Assembly: GCA_031316115.1 (NCBI GenBank)
Contig: JALDRC010000001.1
Coordinates: 372,001 to 436,000, forward strand
Origin: Nitrososphaeraceae archaeon
GTDB taxonomy: Archaea; Thermoproteota; Nitrososphaeria; Nitrososphaerales; Nitrososphaeraceae
Reading direction: 5' to 3'
Length of the DNA stretch: 64,000 nucleotides
Below are positions 43,853 to 53,025 of this stretch, one piece after another (position 1 is the first letter of the stretch; each line of letters begins with the position of its first letter). Both the position numbers and the translations under genes were made by a program. The notes beneath the pieces are model-generated. The model had not been told where the DNA came from. It was given only the letters and a program-made list of their open reading frames with translations, and made no database searches.

Positions 43853-44737
43853 TTAGACACTATATCCTTTTGATTGTGCTAATTGCATCAATATAGACGC
43901 ACTTCTCTCAGCCTTCATTAGTACTATTTCTACAGTATCTGGGGTAATGTAACCAGATTCGGAAACCAAACTCATTGATTTTTGGTGTGCTAAAGACAAT
44001 ATTGGGATGATGGTTTCATTATTAATGTATGCTGATTGAATGGCAAGATTTAATGCAGAGTTAAAAGATTGTTGTATATTTTCAGTATATTCTTTAATAT
44101 CTATTTTAAGATCCGATTCTTGAAATTCCAATCCTTCTGAAATTGCATAATTTACTGTTATTCCAGCTTCTATTGGTTTGATATTCAGCTTGCTTAATAA
44201 TGATGCGAGTTTTTGTGAAATTACTTGCCCGTGCTTAACAACGACAGTATCTTTTGTAACTGAAATACTTCCCTGATCGATCTTTGTCTGAACACTAGCT
44301 TCCTTGAACTCTGAGAGTACTGGGCCTGGAGGTATGCCAGTATTTCCTGCTGGAATTATAATATCACTTGAAGCGATATCTCCACCCTTTGCCGGCAAAA
44401 ATACCTTGTTCTGATCAAATAGTAGATTTAATTTAAATGGGTTAGTATTAGTAAACATTAAAGCACATTGTCCTTCCAGCTGCTTAGTTAATCCTTGGAT
44501 TCCTTTGATATCATTAACCTTTTCAAATGCTCTTTGAGCTACTTTGTTTTTAATAATTTTAATAAGTATTTGTTCATGAAAAGTTTTTCGTAAAGGCATT
44601 AGCTGGCTAGCTCTTACATTTTTCATCCTAGACAATGCTATAACTTGATAGTTAGTTGGAAGTTCCTGCAATGTTTTATATAACAGTGCCTTTTTCGCTG
44701 GATATTTGTTGTTGGTTCTTCTAGACATAAATTTCAC
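43853..44737 (-). CDS. rplP0: 50S ribosomal protein L10/P0
   Basis: L10 family layout: SRMKNVRASQLMPLRK, GDIASSDIIIPAGNTGIPPGPVLSEFK. Confidence 0.93.
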   Translation of the reverse strand: MKFMSRRTNNKYPAKKALLYKTLQELPTNYQVIALSRMKNVRASQLMPLRKTFHEQILIKIIKNKVAQRAFEKVNDIKGIQGLTKQLEGQCALMFTNTNPFKLNLLFDQNKVFLPAKGGDIASSDIIIPAGNTGIPPGPVLSEFKEASVQTKIDQGSISVTKDTVVVKHGQVISQKLASLLSKLNIKPIEAGITVNYAISEGLEFQESDLKIDIKEYTENIQQSFNSALNLAIQSAYINNETIIPILSLAHQKSMSLVSESGYITPDTVEIVLMKAERSASILMQLAQSKGYSV

Positions 44738-45399
44738 ATCTTTTTCTTGGATATTGAGGTCAGCATCTCAGCAGGCCTACTCATCGTAAATTTAATCAAC
44801 ATGTTACGGATATTTTTATCACCTTGAGGTAGTTTTTTTTCAATAGCTGATAACACAATATTTGCATTTTCAATCAAATGTTTATCTTCCATTTTTTCAT
44901 CTCCTATCTTTGTAGATATATTAAGCTGGTTTCTAACTCTAACCCTTACAGAACTTCTAAATTTATTTAAAATATTATCGATAGGAGCTCCATATGGCAT
45001 AGGTGTTGGCATTTTACCTTTTGGTCCTAGGTACTGTCCAAGAGATTTACCTACTGTAGACATTAACGCAGTATCAGACAAAAAGAAATCATAAGTTTTT
45101 GCTACTTTTTTTGCTTCTTTTTTGTTTGTCCCTAATCTATCTAGTTCATCTGGTTCCATTACTTTATCAGCTAAAGCCTTTTTCGCTCTCGATCCCATCT
45201 CCCCTGATGCGACTACACAAACTGTTGAGGTTTTGCTTGGAGAGTTTGGTAACTGAACTACTTCATTAAAACTAAATCCTTTTTTTACATCTATATCCTT
45301 TAATATAATAGTTAGATCTACGGATTGATCAAAGTTGTGTTTTTCATATCCTTGTCGAGCTTTTTTTACCAGCTCTTTAAGTTCAGTTTCTCCTACCAT
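44734..45399 (-). CDS. rpl1: 50S ribosomal protein L1
   Basis: FDQSVDLTIILKDIDVKKG, LGQYLGPKGKMPTPMP; overlaps L10 start. Confidence 0.95.
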   Translation of the reverse strand: MVGETELKELVKKARQGYEKHNFDQSVDLTIILKDIDVKKGFSFNEVVQLPNSPSKTSTVCVVASGEMGSRAKKALADKVMEPDELDRLGTNKKEAKKVAKTYDFFLSDTALMSTVGKSLGQYLGPKGKMPTPMPYGAPIDNILNKFRSSVRVRVRNQLNISTKIGDEKMEDKHLIENANIVLSAIEKKLPQGDKNIRNMLIKFTMSRPAEMLTSISKKKM

Positions 45400-45581
45400 T
45401 TTAAAGATACAGAGATTGAATAAATAGTTACTTAAAATCCTTTAGGAGATAACTCGATACAAGTAATTCCTATACCTAATTGTTTTTTGATTTATCAAAA
45501 TTTACAAGATAGTAAGATAATTAGATTAGAAAATTTATATATTACCAATGGAAATTCTCAAATTAAGAAATGGTTCAAAAA

Positions 45582-45755
45582 ATGACTGCTCTATGGTTGA
45601 TAATATTAACCATGGTCACATGTGCCTCTGTACCAGTTTTAATGATAATTTTAACCTCGCCACATCCATCAGAATTTGTATTAAGCACTTTGTACACAGA
45701 ATCACATTTCAGTTCATTAGATTTTTTTGATAATCTTAAAATTGTAATCGGATAA
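45582..45755 (+). CDS. Possible small membrane protein
   Basis: MTALWLIILTMVTCASVPVLMIILTSPHPSEF... one hydrophobic segment, upstream of a CaCA exchanger; no family recognised. Confidence 0.35.
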   Translation: MTALWLIILTMVTCASVPVLMIILTSPHPSEFVLSTLYTESHFSSLDFFDNLKIVIG

Positions 45756-45845
45756 TGAATCTGAATTAGCTGACGTTAATAGTTGCTAATACAATTCAAA
45801 ATTTTTTATGAATACCTGGTATAGAATCACTGTTTTTCTAGTGTT

Positions 45846-46883
45846 TTGCAAATGAGTGAAGTAAATTTACCGACAATGCTAGTGTGGCTCGGAGAGTTGA
45901 CGCTTTCTAGTTGGATATTGTCTTATGGAGCTGAACATCTATCTGAAAAATTTGGTACGAAATTTGTTGGAAGAATATTATTGAGTATTGCCACTACATT
46001 GCCCGAAATTGCCATAGTAATCTATGCTGCTGCAAAAGGGTCATTTGGTATAGCTATTGGTTCAGGCTTGGGAAGTAATTTAATGATGATGACATTAGGT
46101 TTAGCTATAATGATTATCATAGCCACAACAAGACTTTCTAAAGCACCAATGAAAAAAATTGATGTTAGTGCTTTTAAATACGATAAAATTTTTTTAATTT
46201 GTACAGCTTTTATTAGCCTGATTTTGTTTTTAGATGGATATAACTATATTGATGGAATAATTTTTAGTTCTCTTTTTATTATCTATGTATTTGTTGCGCT
46301 TTATGAGATGTTAAAGGAGAAAAAGGAAACCACTCAGATAGAAAATATCACAAATCACCGAATTGAACATACATCAACTTCCCCAAATCAAAACAAAATG
46401 ATTAAAGCAGTTATAGCATTTTTAATTGGTGCTCTAGGTATACTGATTGGAGCTGAACCTTTTATCCACTCACTTGAGGGTTTTTCAGCAGAGATTGGAA
46501 TTTCAGCAGTAGTATTAGCAGTTATTATAAGTCCTATTGCAGGTGAAATGCCTGAAAAAATATCAATGATGATTTTAGCGAGAAAAGGAGCAGCAGGTGC
46601 TTCAATTGCAATAGCAAATGTTTTAGGATCTAAGATTCTCAATAACACCATATTATTAGCCGTTGCAGTTTTTGCTGCGATGGTGTATTTTGGGTTTTAC
46701 AAAGTAATAGAATTGAGTGAAATATTATATTTTCAGATACTATTAGTAACTGCTGTAACTTTTATTGCTGTAATCCCGATGTTCAAGCAGAAAATTGGAC
46801 TAGGATTTGGTATATTCTTATTGGCGTTATATGTATTCAGTATCATGACTCAATTTACACTCCCTCATGGAGCTTTTCAATAG
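45846..46883 (+). CDS. Na+/Ca2+ (CaCA) exchanger family protein
   Basis: Two inverted alpha-repeat-like segments (TTLPEIAIVIYAAAKGSFGIAIGSGLGSNLMMM; PIAGEMPEKISMMILARKGAAGASIAIANVLGSKILNN), ~10 TM. Confidence 0.87.
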   Translation: MQMSEVNLPTMLVWLGELTLSSWILSYGAEHLSEKFGTKFVGRILLSIATTLPEIAIVIYAAAKGSFGIAIGSGLGSNLMMMTLGLAIMIIIATTRLSKAPMKKIDVSAFKYDKIFLICTAFISLILFLDGYNYIDGIIFSSLFIIYVFVALYEMLKEKKETTQIENITNHRIEHTSTSPNQNKMIKAVIAFLIGALGILIGAEPFIHSLEGFSAEIGISAVVLAVIISPIAGEMPEKISMMILARKGAAGASIAIANVLGSKILNNTILLAVAVFAAMVYFGFYKVIELSEILYFQILLVTAVTFIAVIPMFKQKIGLGFGIFLLALYVFSIMTQFTLPHGAFQ

Positions 46884-47092
46884 AAAAACCAACAGAATAT
46901 TCATTCTTTAATTTTTTTCAGAATTATAGAAATTTTTATTACATTTGTTATATTCAATAATCTTATTAAATTAGGATGGATCATGTATTAAAATCTCTGG
47001 CACACCTGATGTCTTTTTAATGTTTAAACTAAAGAGTGTAATAATTCTTTAAAAATTTAAGAATTTGTAAAAATAAATTAGGTTTTTAAAAC

Positions 47093-47395
47093 CTATCCAA
47101 ACAAAGAAGAGAGACCCTCCAGTGCTTCTTCTTCCTTTTTCTCATCTTTAGGTTCTTCTTTCTTTTCAGGTGTTTCTTTAGTAGCTTCAGAAGAAGGTTG
47201 TGCAGCAGGAGCAACAGCCATTGGGGCAGATTTTAAGGCTTCATCGATATTGACTTCGCCTAAAGCCGCAACTAAGGCTTTTACTCGTACCTCATCAGGT
47301 GTTGTACCAGCTGCTTTTATAACACTAGTAATATTATCTTCAGTTATATCCTGTTTTAATTTATGTAATAATAACGCCGCATATACATATTCCAT
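47093..47395 (-). CDS. rpl12: 50S ribosomal protein L12/P1
   Basis: [30 protein letters not shown]...[15 protein letters not shown]. Confidence 0.96.
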   Translation of the reverse strand: MEYVYAALLLHKLKQDITEDNITSVIKAAGTTPDEVRVKALVAALGEVNIDEALKSAPMAVAPAAQPSSEATKETPEKKEEPKDEKKEEEALEGLSSLFG

Positions 47396-47445
47396 TGGTT
47401 ATCAGATTCCGTGTATTGATAAACCATAATATAAAACTTTCATAT

Positions 47446-47949
47446 TTACAGTATTTTAGTACTTCTTGCTACAGCGTAAAGATGGTCTTTGAGATCTTGA
47501 TCGTATAGAGAATTCATTTTTTCCATCAAAATTGATCTAGAATGATCTCGCTCTGCTTCTGATGTAGAATATAAAACATCTGCAACCATATCTGGCAAAT
47601 TTTCTCTTACCCAACCATCTAGGATAAAATATCGTTTTTCATTTATCCAAGTAACTTTTTCCTTATCTTGATTAATTTCCCCCGAATAATTTCCTGTTTC
47701 AATTCTATCGATTAAAATAAATATACAATTATTAGGATCTGGATTCTGTAAAACCTCATTTGATCTTTTTCCAAGAAGTCCTTTTGATTTACGATCTAAT
47801 AATCCTCTAGGCCTTATGAAAAAACCTATAACATTTAATATGTTCTTGCTAACTGACTGAACCCTTCCAATTATTATCATAATTTTGTCAGCGTCTTGTC
47901 TTACTGAAAATATGTAATCACCTGGTTTTATCTTTCCAATACCAAACAT
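47446..47949 (-). CDS. Hypothetical protein
   Basis: 167-aa ORF in an otherwise gene-dense segment; no family recognised. Confidence 0.6.
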   Translation of the reverse strand: MFGIGKIKPGDYIFSVRQDADKIMIIIGRVQSVSKNILNVIGFFIRPRGLLDRKSKGLLGKRSNEVLQNPDPNNCIFILIDRIETGNYSGEINQDKEKVTWINEKRYFILDGWVRENLPDMVADVLYSTSEAERDHSRSILMEKMNSLYDQDLKDHLYAVARSTKIL

Positions 47950-48134
47950 AGGATGAAACTGAAGAATTTAATTATATAATATTTACTATAAAAAATCACC
48001 AAATAATTCTAATAATTTTACTTTATCTGTCACACATGTAAAAAAATAATTAAATAAATAAAAATATTATAATAATTTATGAAAAATATAATTACATTTA
48101 TTAATCTAGATAAGTAAGGTATTGCGGATATATA

Positions 48135-48587
48135 TTGCAGCGTTTTGATGAGCTTGATATGAAAATTTTAACTGAACTTAGTAAAGATGCTAGTATTTCA
48201 GTGCCGCAATTGAGTAAAAAATTGAGCATCAATTCCTCAGTACTTTATAGCAGAATAAAGCGTCTGTCTAAAAGAAATTTAATAAAAAAATTCACTATAG
48301 TAGTAAACGAGAATTTACTAGGGCTTAATATTAAAGCAACAGTTGGGATAAATAGAGATCCAAAAAGAAAAGAAATGATTCATCAAGAGTTACTTCAAAT
48401 TCCCGAGATACGTTATTTGTCAGAAGTAACTGGTAGATTTGATATGATTGTAAACCTCAATGCTAGCACATTGGAAGAATTACATAATATTGTTATTGAA
48501 AGAATTGGTAAGATTGAAGGCATACAAAATACTGAAACTTTTGTTGAAATGCAAAGAACTGAAAAAGATCCCGATTATTCAAAATAA
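48135..48587 (+). CDS. Lrp/AsnC family transcriptional regulator
   Basis: FDELDMKILTELSKDASISVPQLSKKLSINSSVLYSRIKRLSKRNLI HTH plus RAM domain. Confidence 0.93.
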   Translation: MQRFDELDMKILTELSKDASISVPQLSKKLSINSSVLYSRIKRLSKRNLIKKFTIVVNENLLGLNIKATVGINRDPKRKEMIHQELLQIPEIRYLSEVTGRFDMIVNLNASTLEELHNIVIERIGKIEGIQNTETFVEMQRTEKDPDYSK

Positions 48588-48722
48588 TTCGATTTAAAAT
48601 CTAAATCTAATCCCATTAAATAATACTCACGTTAGTTAAATTCAAATAAAGCTGATTTCTTTTGAAAGATATTGTTATCTATCACACATATTTTTTCTTA
48701 TTTGGAACGTAAAATTTTGGAC

Positions 48723-48872
48723 ATGTATCAGACTTTATTGTTAGCAAAAAAAACCTCTAAGGATGATTATCTTACTCATTTGAGGTTTATACTTTTAGGA
48801 CTAGGTGTAGTAGGCACACTTGGTTTTATCATAAAAATACTAGGTGAATTTCTTACCTCTGGTCCCTCATAA
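48723..48872 (+). CDS. secE: Preprotein translocase subunit SecE/Sec61 gamma
   Basis: MYQTLLLAKKTSKDDYLTHLRFILLGLGVVGTLGFIIKILGEFL; ATG at 48723 preferred over 48672. Confidence 0.83.
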   Translation: MYQTLLLAKKTSKDDYLTHLRFILLGLGVVGTLGFIIKILGEFLTSGPS

Positions 48873-48941
48873 TATGTAATAAGTCCTTATAAAATTTTGA
48901 GCATAGTAGATCTATGCATTTATACAATTATTAGAAACTAA

Positions 48942-49032
48942 CGGGCCCGGAGGGCTTCGATCCCTCGACTTCCGGCTTGCTTCTCATTACAATTAGAAGG
49001 CAGGCGCTCTATCCATGCTGAGCTACGAGCCC
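48942..49032 (-). tRNA. tRNA-Arg(TCT) with ~16-nt intron after the anticodon
   Basis: Reverse complement GGGCTCG-TA-GCTC..GAGC-G-CCTGC-CTTCTAA-(ttgtaatgagaagcaa)-GCCGG-AAGTC-GAGGG-ATCGAAG-CCCTC-CGGGCCC-G; acceptor, D and T stems pair, one mismatch in the anticodon stem as drawn. Confidence 0.8.
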
Positions 49033-49115
49033 CTTTAGAATATCTAAAACTAGCAAATTTAAAGATTATTACTTAAATAAATTATAACCTAATTACGATA
49101 GATCAATATTTTTAC

Positions 49116-50318
49116 GGTGCTATTAAGTTAACAGCATTGTAATCTTCCATCTAGTGATTCTTGTAAAATAATAATTAATTTGACAATTTAGTTTTATAAC
49201 AATAGCTTTAGCTAACCATATTGTAGTTTTTGTGTGGAATATCCACCTCAGAGAAATAAGCGCCCAAGAGATAAATGACCTTCACTGGTTGCTCGATAAC
49301 GATCCAGAATCAGGATATCGTGCCAGAATGATTTTACTCAAATGAAGGATACACTGTACAGGAGATAAGAAGGATGACAAATCATCATGATAACAACATT
49401 AGAAAATGGTTACACAGATTCAATGAAAAAGGTATTGATGGTATTATATCTAGAAAACATGTACGAAATGCTCACAAGATTACAGAGGATATAGAAAGAA
49501 AGATTGTAGAGATAGCATCTAATGATCCAAGAAAGTATAAGCCAAAGTTCTCTGCATGGTCATTATGTGTACTTGCAGGATATATAATGGAAGAAAAGAA
49601 GATTATAGACAGCATTAGCCATACTGAGATAAAGAATGTATTGGTCAAACATGGCATAGAATGGAGGAATTCAAAGATGATACTGGGAAAGAGTAGAGAT
49701 CCTGAATACGAATTAAAAAAAATAGTATTAAAGAATTAAGATACAATACACCTCATGATTCCGTATTGTTTTACCAAGATGAGAAGGGACCGATAGCAGC
49801 AAAGACATATGGTGGTACTTCATGGTGTTCTACACAAGTAAAGATAGAGAAGGAACAGAAAATAAAAGGAATTCTCAATACATTTGGTGTTTATGATAAT
49901 ACAAACGATCAAATGTATACACACTGTTACAGAAACAAAACCAGTGAATAGTTTATAGATTATATAAAATAAGTTGATTCCAAATATGATTCCAATATAA
50001 AAACAATATTTGTTGTAATGGATAATGCATCCATACACAGGTCAAAAAAGACAAGGAATGCAATAGCAAGAAACAATCCAAGAATAGATCTTGTATTTCA
50101 ACCCACTAGATCACCAGAACTGAATCTTATAGAGGTTATAGAGATGGGGTTACAGAGAAAAGCAATCAATAATTCTAGATTTAGAAATGAATCGGATATT
50201 GGAAAAGCGGTATCTGATTGGACATGTCAGTACAATAACTCTCATAGCAATATAACTAGAGATAGTTTACAAAATGAACTCATGTGTTTGTTTACATAAC
50301 TGTTAACTTAACAGCACC
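49116..50318 (+). mobile_element. Insertion element (1203 bp) with IS6-like ends containing a decayed IS630-type transposase
   Basis: Ends GGTGCTATTAAGTTAACAG (49116-49134) and CTGTTAACTTAACAGCACC (50300-50318); exact 8-bp flanks ATTTTTAC at 49108-49115 and 50319-50326. Confidence 0.85.
49374..50299 (+). pseudogene. IS630-family transposase pseudogene
   Basis: Fragments KWLHRFNEKGIDGIISRKH...WSLCVLAGYIMEEKKI, LFYQDEKGPIAAKTYGGTSW, VVMDNASIHRSKKTR...PTRSPELNLIEV interrupted by frame changes and stops. Confidence 0.85.
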
Positions 50319-50362
50319 ATTTTTACAATAAATTAATAGACGTATTAGTAGTGCACTAATCT

Positions 50363-50755
50363 ATGTTAGAAAAAGACCAAATAAAACTAGAGATACAAGA
50401 AGAATCTGTATATCCCAACAAAGAAATTCATGGTAAAATAATAATAAATTATGATGGAAGATATGATACTATTGTAATAAATTCTCAAATAGAAGATTCG
50501 AGTGACATTGTGAAGTATATTGAGATGAACGGAAAAAAAATAAATTACAATTACCCAAGGATCTCGCTTTTTAAATCGGATTTACCAAATCCAAAAACAG
50601 TTGAGTTTTCAGCAATAACAACCCATATCCCGAAAAACATATCCAAAGTCAAGTTTAGAACATCTATTATACAAGAACACAAAGAAATTGCAAATGATGT
50701 GGTTTTTCTAGAAATTAGAAAAAAGGAAGTAAATGACGATATGGCAGAGTTATGA
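50363..50755 (+). CDS. Hypothetical protein
   Basis: 130-aa ORF convergent with the cupredoxin gene; beta-rich by appearance, no family recognised. Confidence 0.55.
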   Translation: MLEKDQIKLEIQEESVYPNKEIHGKIIINYDGRYDTIVINSQIEDSSDIVKYIEMNGKKINYNYPRISLFKSDLPNPKTVEFSAITTHIPKNISKVKFRTSIIQEHKEIANDVVFLEIRKKEVNDDMAEL

Positions 50756-51223
50756 AAAGTTTTTCACTACTGTAACTACACCTGTCATCCATGGATGGGG
50801 TTCACAATGATAAGGAAATTCACCATCTTCAGTAAAAACAAATTCAAATGTACTTCCTGGTGAAATAAGCCCTATAGTATCCATCGAATCGAATTTACCA
50901 GATAACTTATCTACATAATCATCGTCTGTAGTAACGGTATGAGCTGTTGTATCTTTATTAGTCCATACTACTTTGTTATTGATTTCTAAGGTTGCCCTTG
51001 CATCTTTGGGGTCGAAAAATTTAGGATTGGTAGGAAGTGCCGCACCTTCAGCTATGACTACATTTGTGGTTTCTGGAGGGTTTGCTATTTCTTCTGAAAC
51101 TTGTGGTTTTGCATTAAGTTCATTAAGAAAAACAAATTGATAAAAAGACATACTAATAGCTATTGCAATGATAAAAAAAATAATCGATAATCCTCCCATA
51201 TTACCTGTTGTTAATCTTTCCAT
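50750..51223 (-). CDS. Membrane-anchored cupredoxin (plastocyanin-like type 1 copper protein)
   Basis: N-terminal TM; NKVVWTNKDTTAHTVTTDD and PYHCEPHPWMTGVVTV (His, CxxHxxM ligands). Confidence 0.92.
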   Translation of the reverse strand: MERLTTGNMGGLSIIFFIIAIAISMSFYQFVFLNELNAKPQVSEEIANPPETTNVVIAEGAALPTNPKFFDPKDARATLEINNKVVWTNKDTTAHTVTTDDDYVDKLSGKFDSMDTIGLISPGSTFEFVFTEDGEFPYHCEPHPWMTGVVTVVKNFS

Positions 51224-51416
51224 TAGCGAAAATACCTATTAATTATATGATATTAAGTATAATTTATATTTTAAATTTTGTATTACTCAAGTGTTTGATT
51301 GACAACCCAGATATATTTACCATTTGTCATTTTGGCCAGACTTTGCCATTTAAAAAAAAGGAATTTGTACTTAATTGTTGTTATTTCAAGATATGATAAC
51401 TTAAATCTCCTTTTAT

Positions 51417-52136
51417 GGTCATGTTAAGTTAACATAAGATCTTTAGCTGTGAATGTCGTATTTCTAATCTGTGGTAATTAGATTATTTCAAAGAAATAGA
51501 ACATCTACATGTTTAGTAATGTATTCTTTGAATTTGTACTTGGTTTAAGTTTACGAAATACATCTAAAGGATTGGAATTGTTTAAGGATCAAAAAAGAAG
51601 TTATTTTTGCGGTTTGGGAATTGATTCAAAGATTTGGATCATTACAGATTTTGAAGAGAAGAAGAGTATCCTCATTCATAATAGATGAAACTATAATTCA
51701 GATTGGTAAATAACATTTCTGGTTATGGAATGTATTTAACTAATTCATAGATCTGTCCTTTGTATCTACATATCCAAAGATAAAAACATGTTTGTAGAAG
51801 AGAATTTTATCAGATCTCTTGTAGCCAAATAGGGTATATATACAGTTTACACAGATGGTGGTACTTGATATCCAAAGTATGTAACTTTATACATCTCAAA
51901 CATAGATCTCACACACACCTTTAGAGAAAAGTCCTATTGAAAGAGTGATTAAGTACTTTAAGGATAAAACAGAATGTTTTGATGATTACTATCCATGCGC
52001 CAAGAATGGTAATATAAAATGTGATCTTCAACATGTATACAATTGGATGAAATTATTTGTTTATCTCTATAATTCAAAGTTAGAAATATTATTGTATTGA
52101 AAAGTAGAGTTGGAATACTCTTAACTTAACAGCACC
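51417..52136 (+). mobile_element. Decayed IS6-like element (720 bp)
   Basis: Ends GGTCATGTTAAGTTAAC (51417-51433) and CTTAACTTAACAGCACC (52120-52136); internal fragments RRRVSSFIIDETIIQIGK*HFWLW, PIERVIKYFKDKTECFDDYYPC match the intact IS6 transposase at 28370-29029. Confidence 0.85.
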
Positions 52137-52137
52137 A

Positions 52138-52472
52138 TTTTTTGTAATCTATTTTATAATTTTTACAAATCTCTTGCTACCACAATGAATAGAACCTATG
52201 GTTACACTAAGTGATATTATCGGTTTTGATTTTTTTACCAACTATAATATACAATCTAAGATACTCTCTTTTTTATTTCTTCAAATTATCTTCAATGTAA
52301 GTACTTTGTTATGTTAGGTAATAAGACAAGAAACATAGAATCTATGTGATTGATTTGTCATTTATCTGTAATTGTTTTTGAAGATATCTATAAAGTTAGT
52401 ACACATATTCTTAATGTATCTCTTCCCAATCGAGTAAAATGTATTTCCTATGTTCTCAAGTATTGTGCATAT
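52138..52472 (-). repeat. Copy 2 of the ~340-bp inverted duplication (partner 36622-36961)
   Basis: TTTTTTGTAATCTATTTTATAATTTTTACAAATCTCTTGCTACC...CAAGTATTGTGCATAT is the reverse complement of copy 1; it starts 1 bp past the IS6-like terminus. Confidence 0.92.
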
Positions 52473-53025
52473 CATCTAAAATTCATTGGAATGTGACTGC
52501 GAGCTATTTTTTCCTCCCTTTTGCATATCAGTTTCTTGTAATGACTCAGAATAATAAAAGTACATAATAATGCCCAATATTAACAAACCTCTATTTAATA
52601 ATCATTTGTCGATCTTCTTCTACTAGTGAATCCATTGTATTTATAATAGAGGGAAGTACTAGATTAACTAGTTTCCACAGACTGTAGAGTCTTAACAAAT
52701 GTAGCATTTTTGTTAAATCCAATGTTGTATTTCAACGAATGAAATAGTTCAGAAAAATAATAAACAAATATTTAGTTAATATATAGATCATTTCACATTA
52801 AATTATAAATTATATTTGTATATATACAAGGATTTTAACATAAAAACAAGTTATATTGAAACATATTTATTATTTATAATATTAGGACTAAGAACAAAAA
52901 ATAAAAGATAGAATCCAGGAGAAAAAAATGAATATAACAATGAGATCTAAAGTTTTTTATTTTAAGTGCTTTAAAAATATAACAACATATCAATGAGAAA
53001 TTTATTTCATGTTATTTTAAACTTA

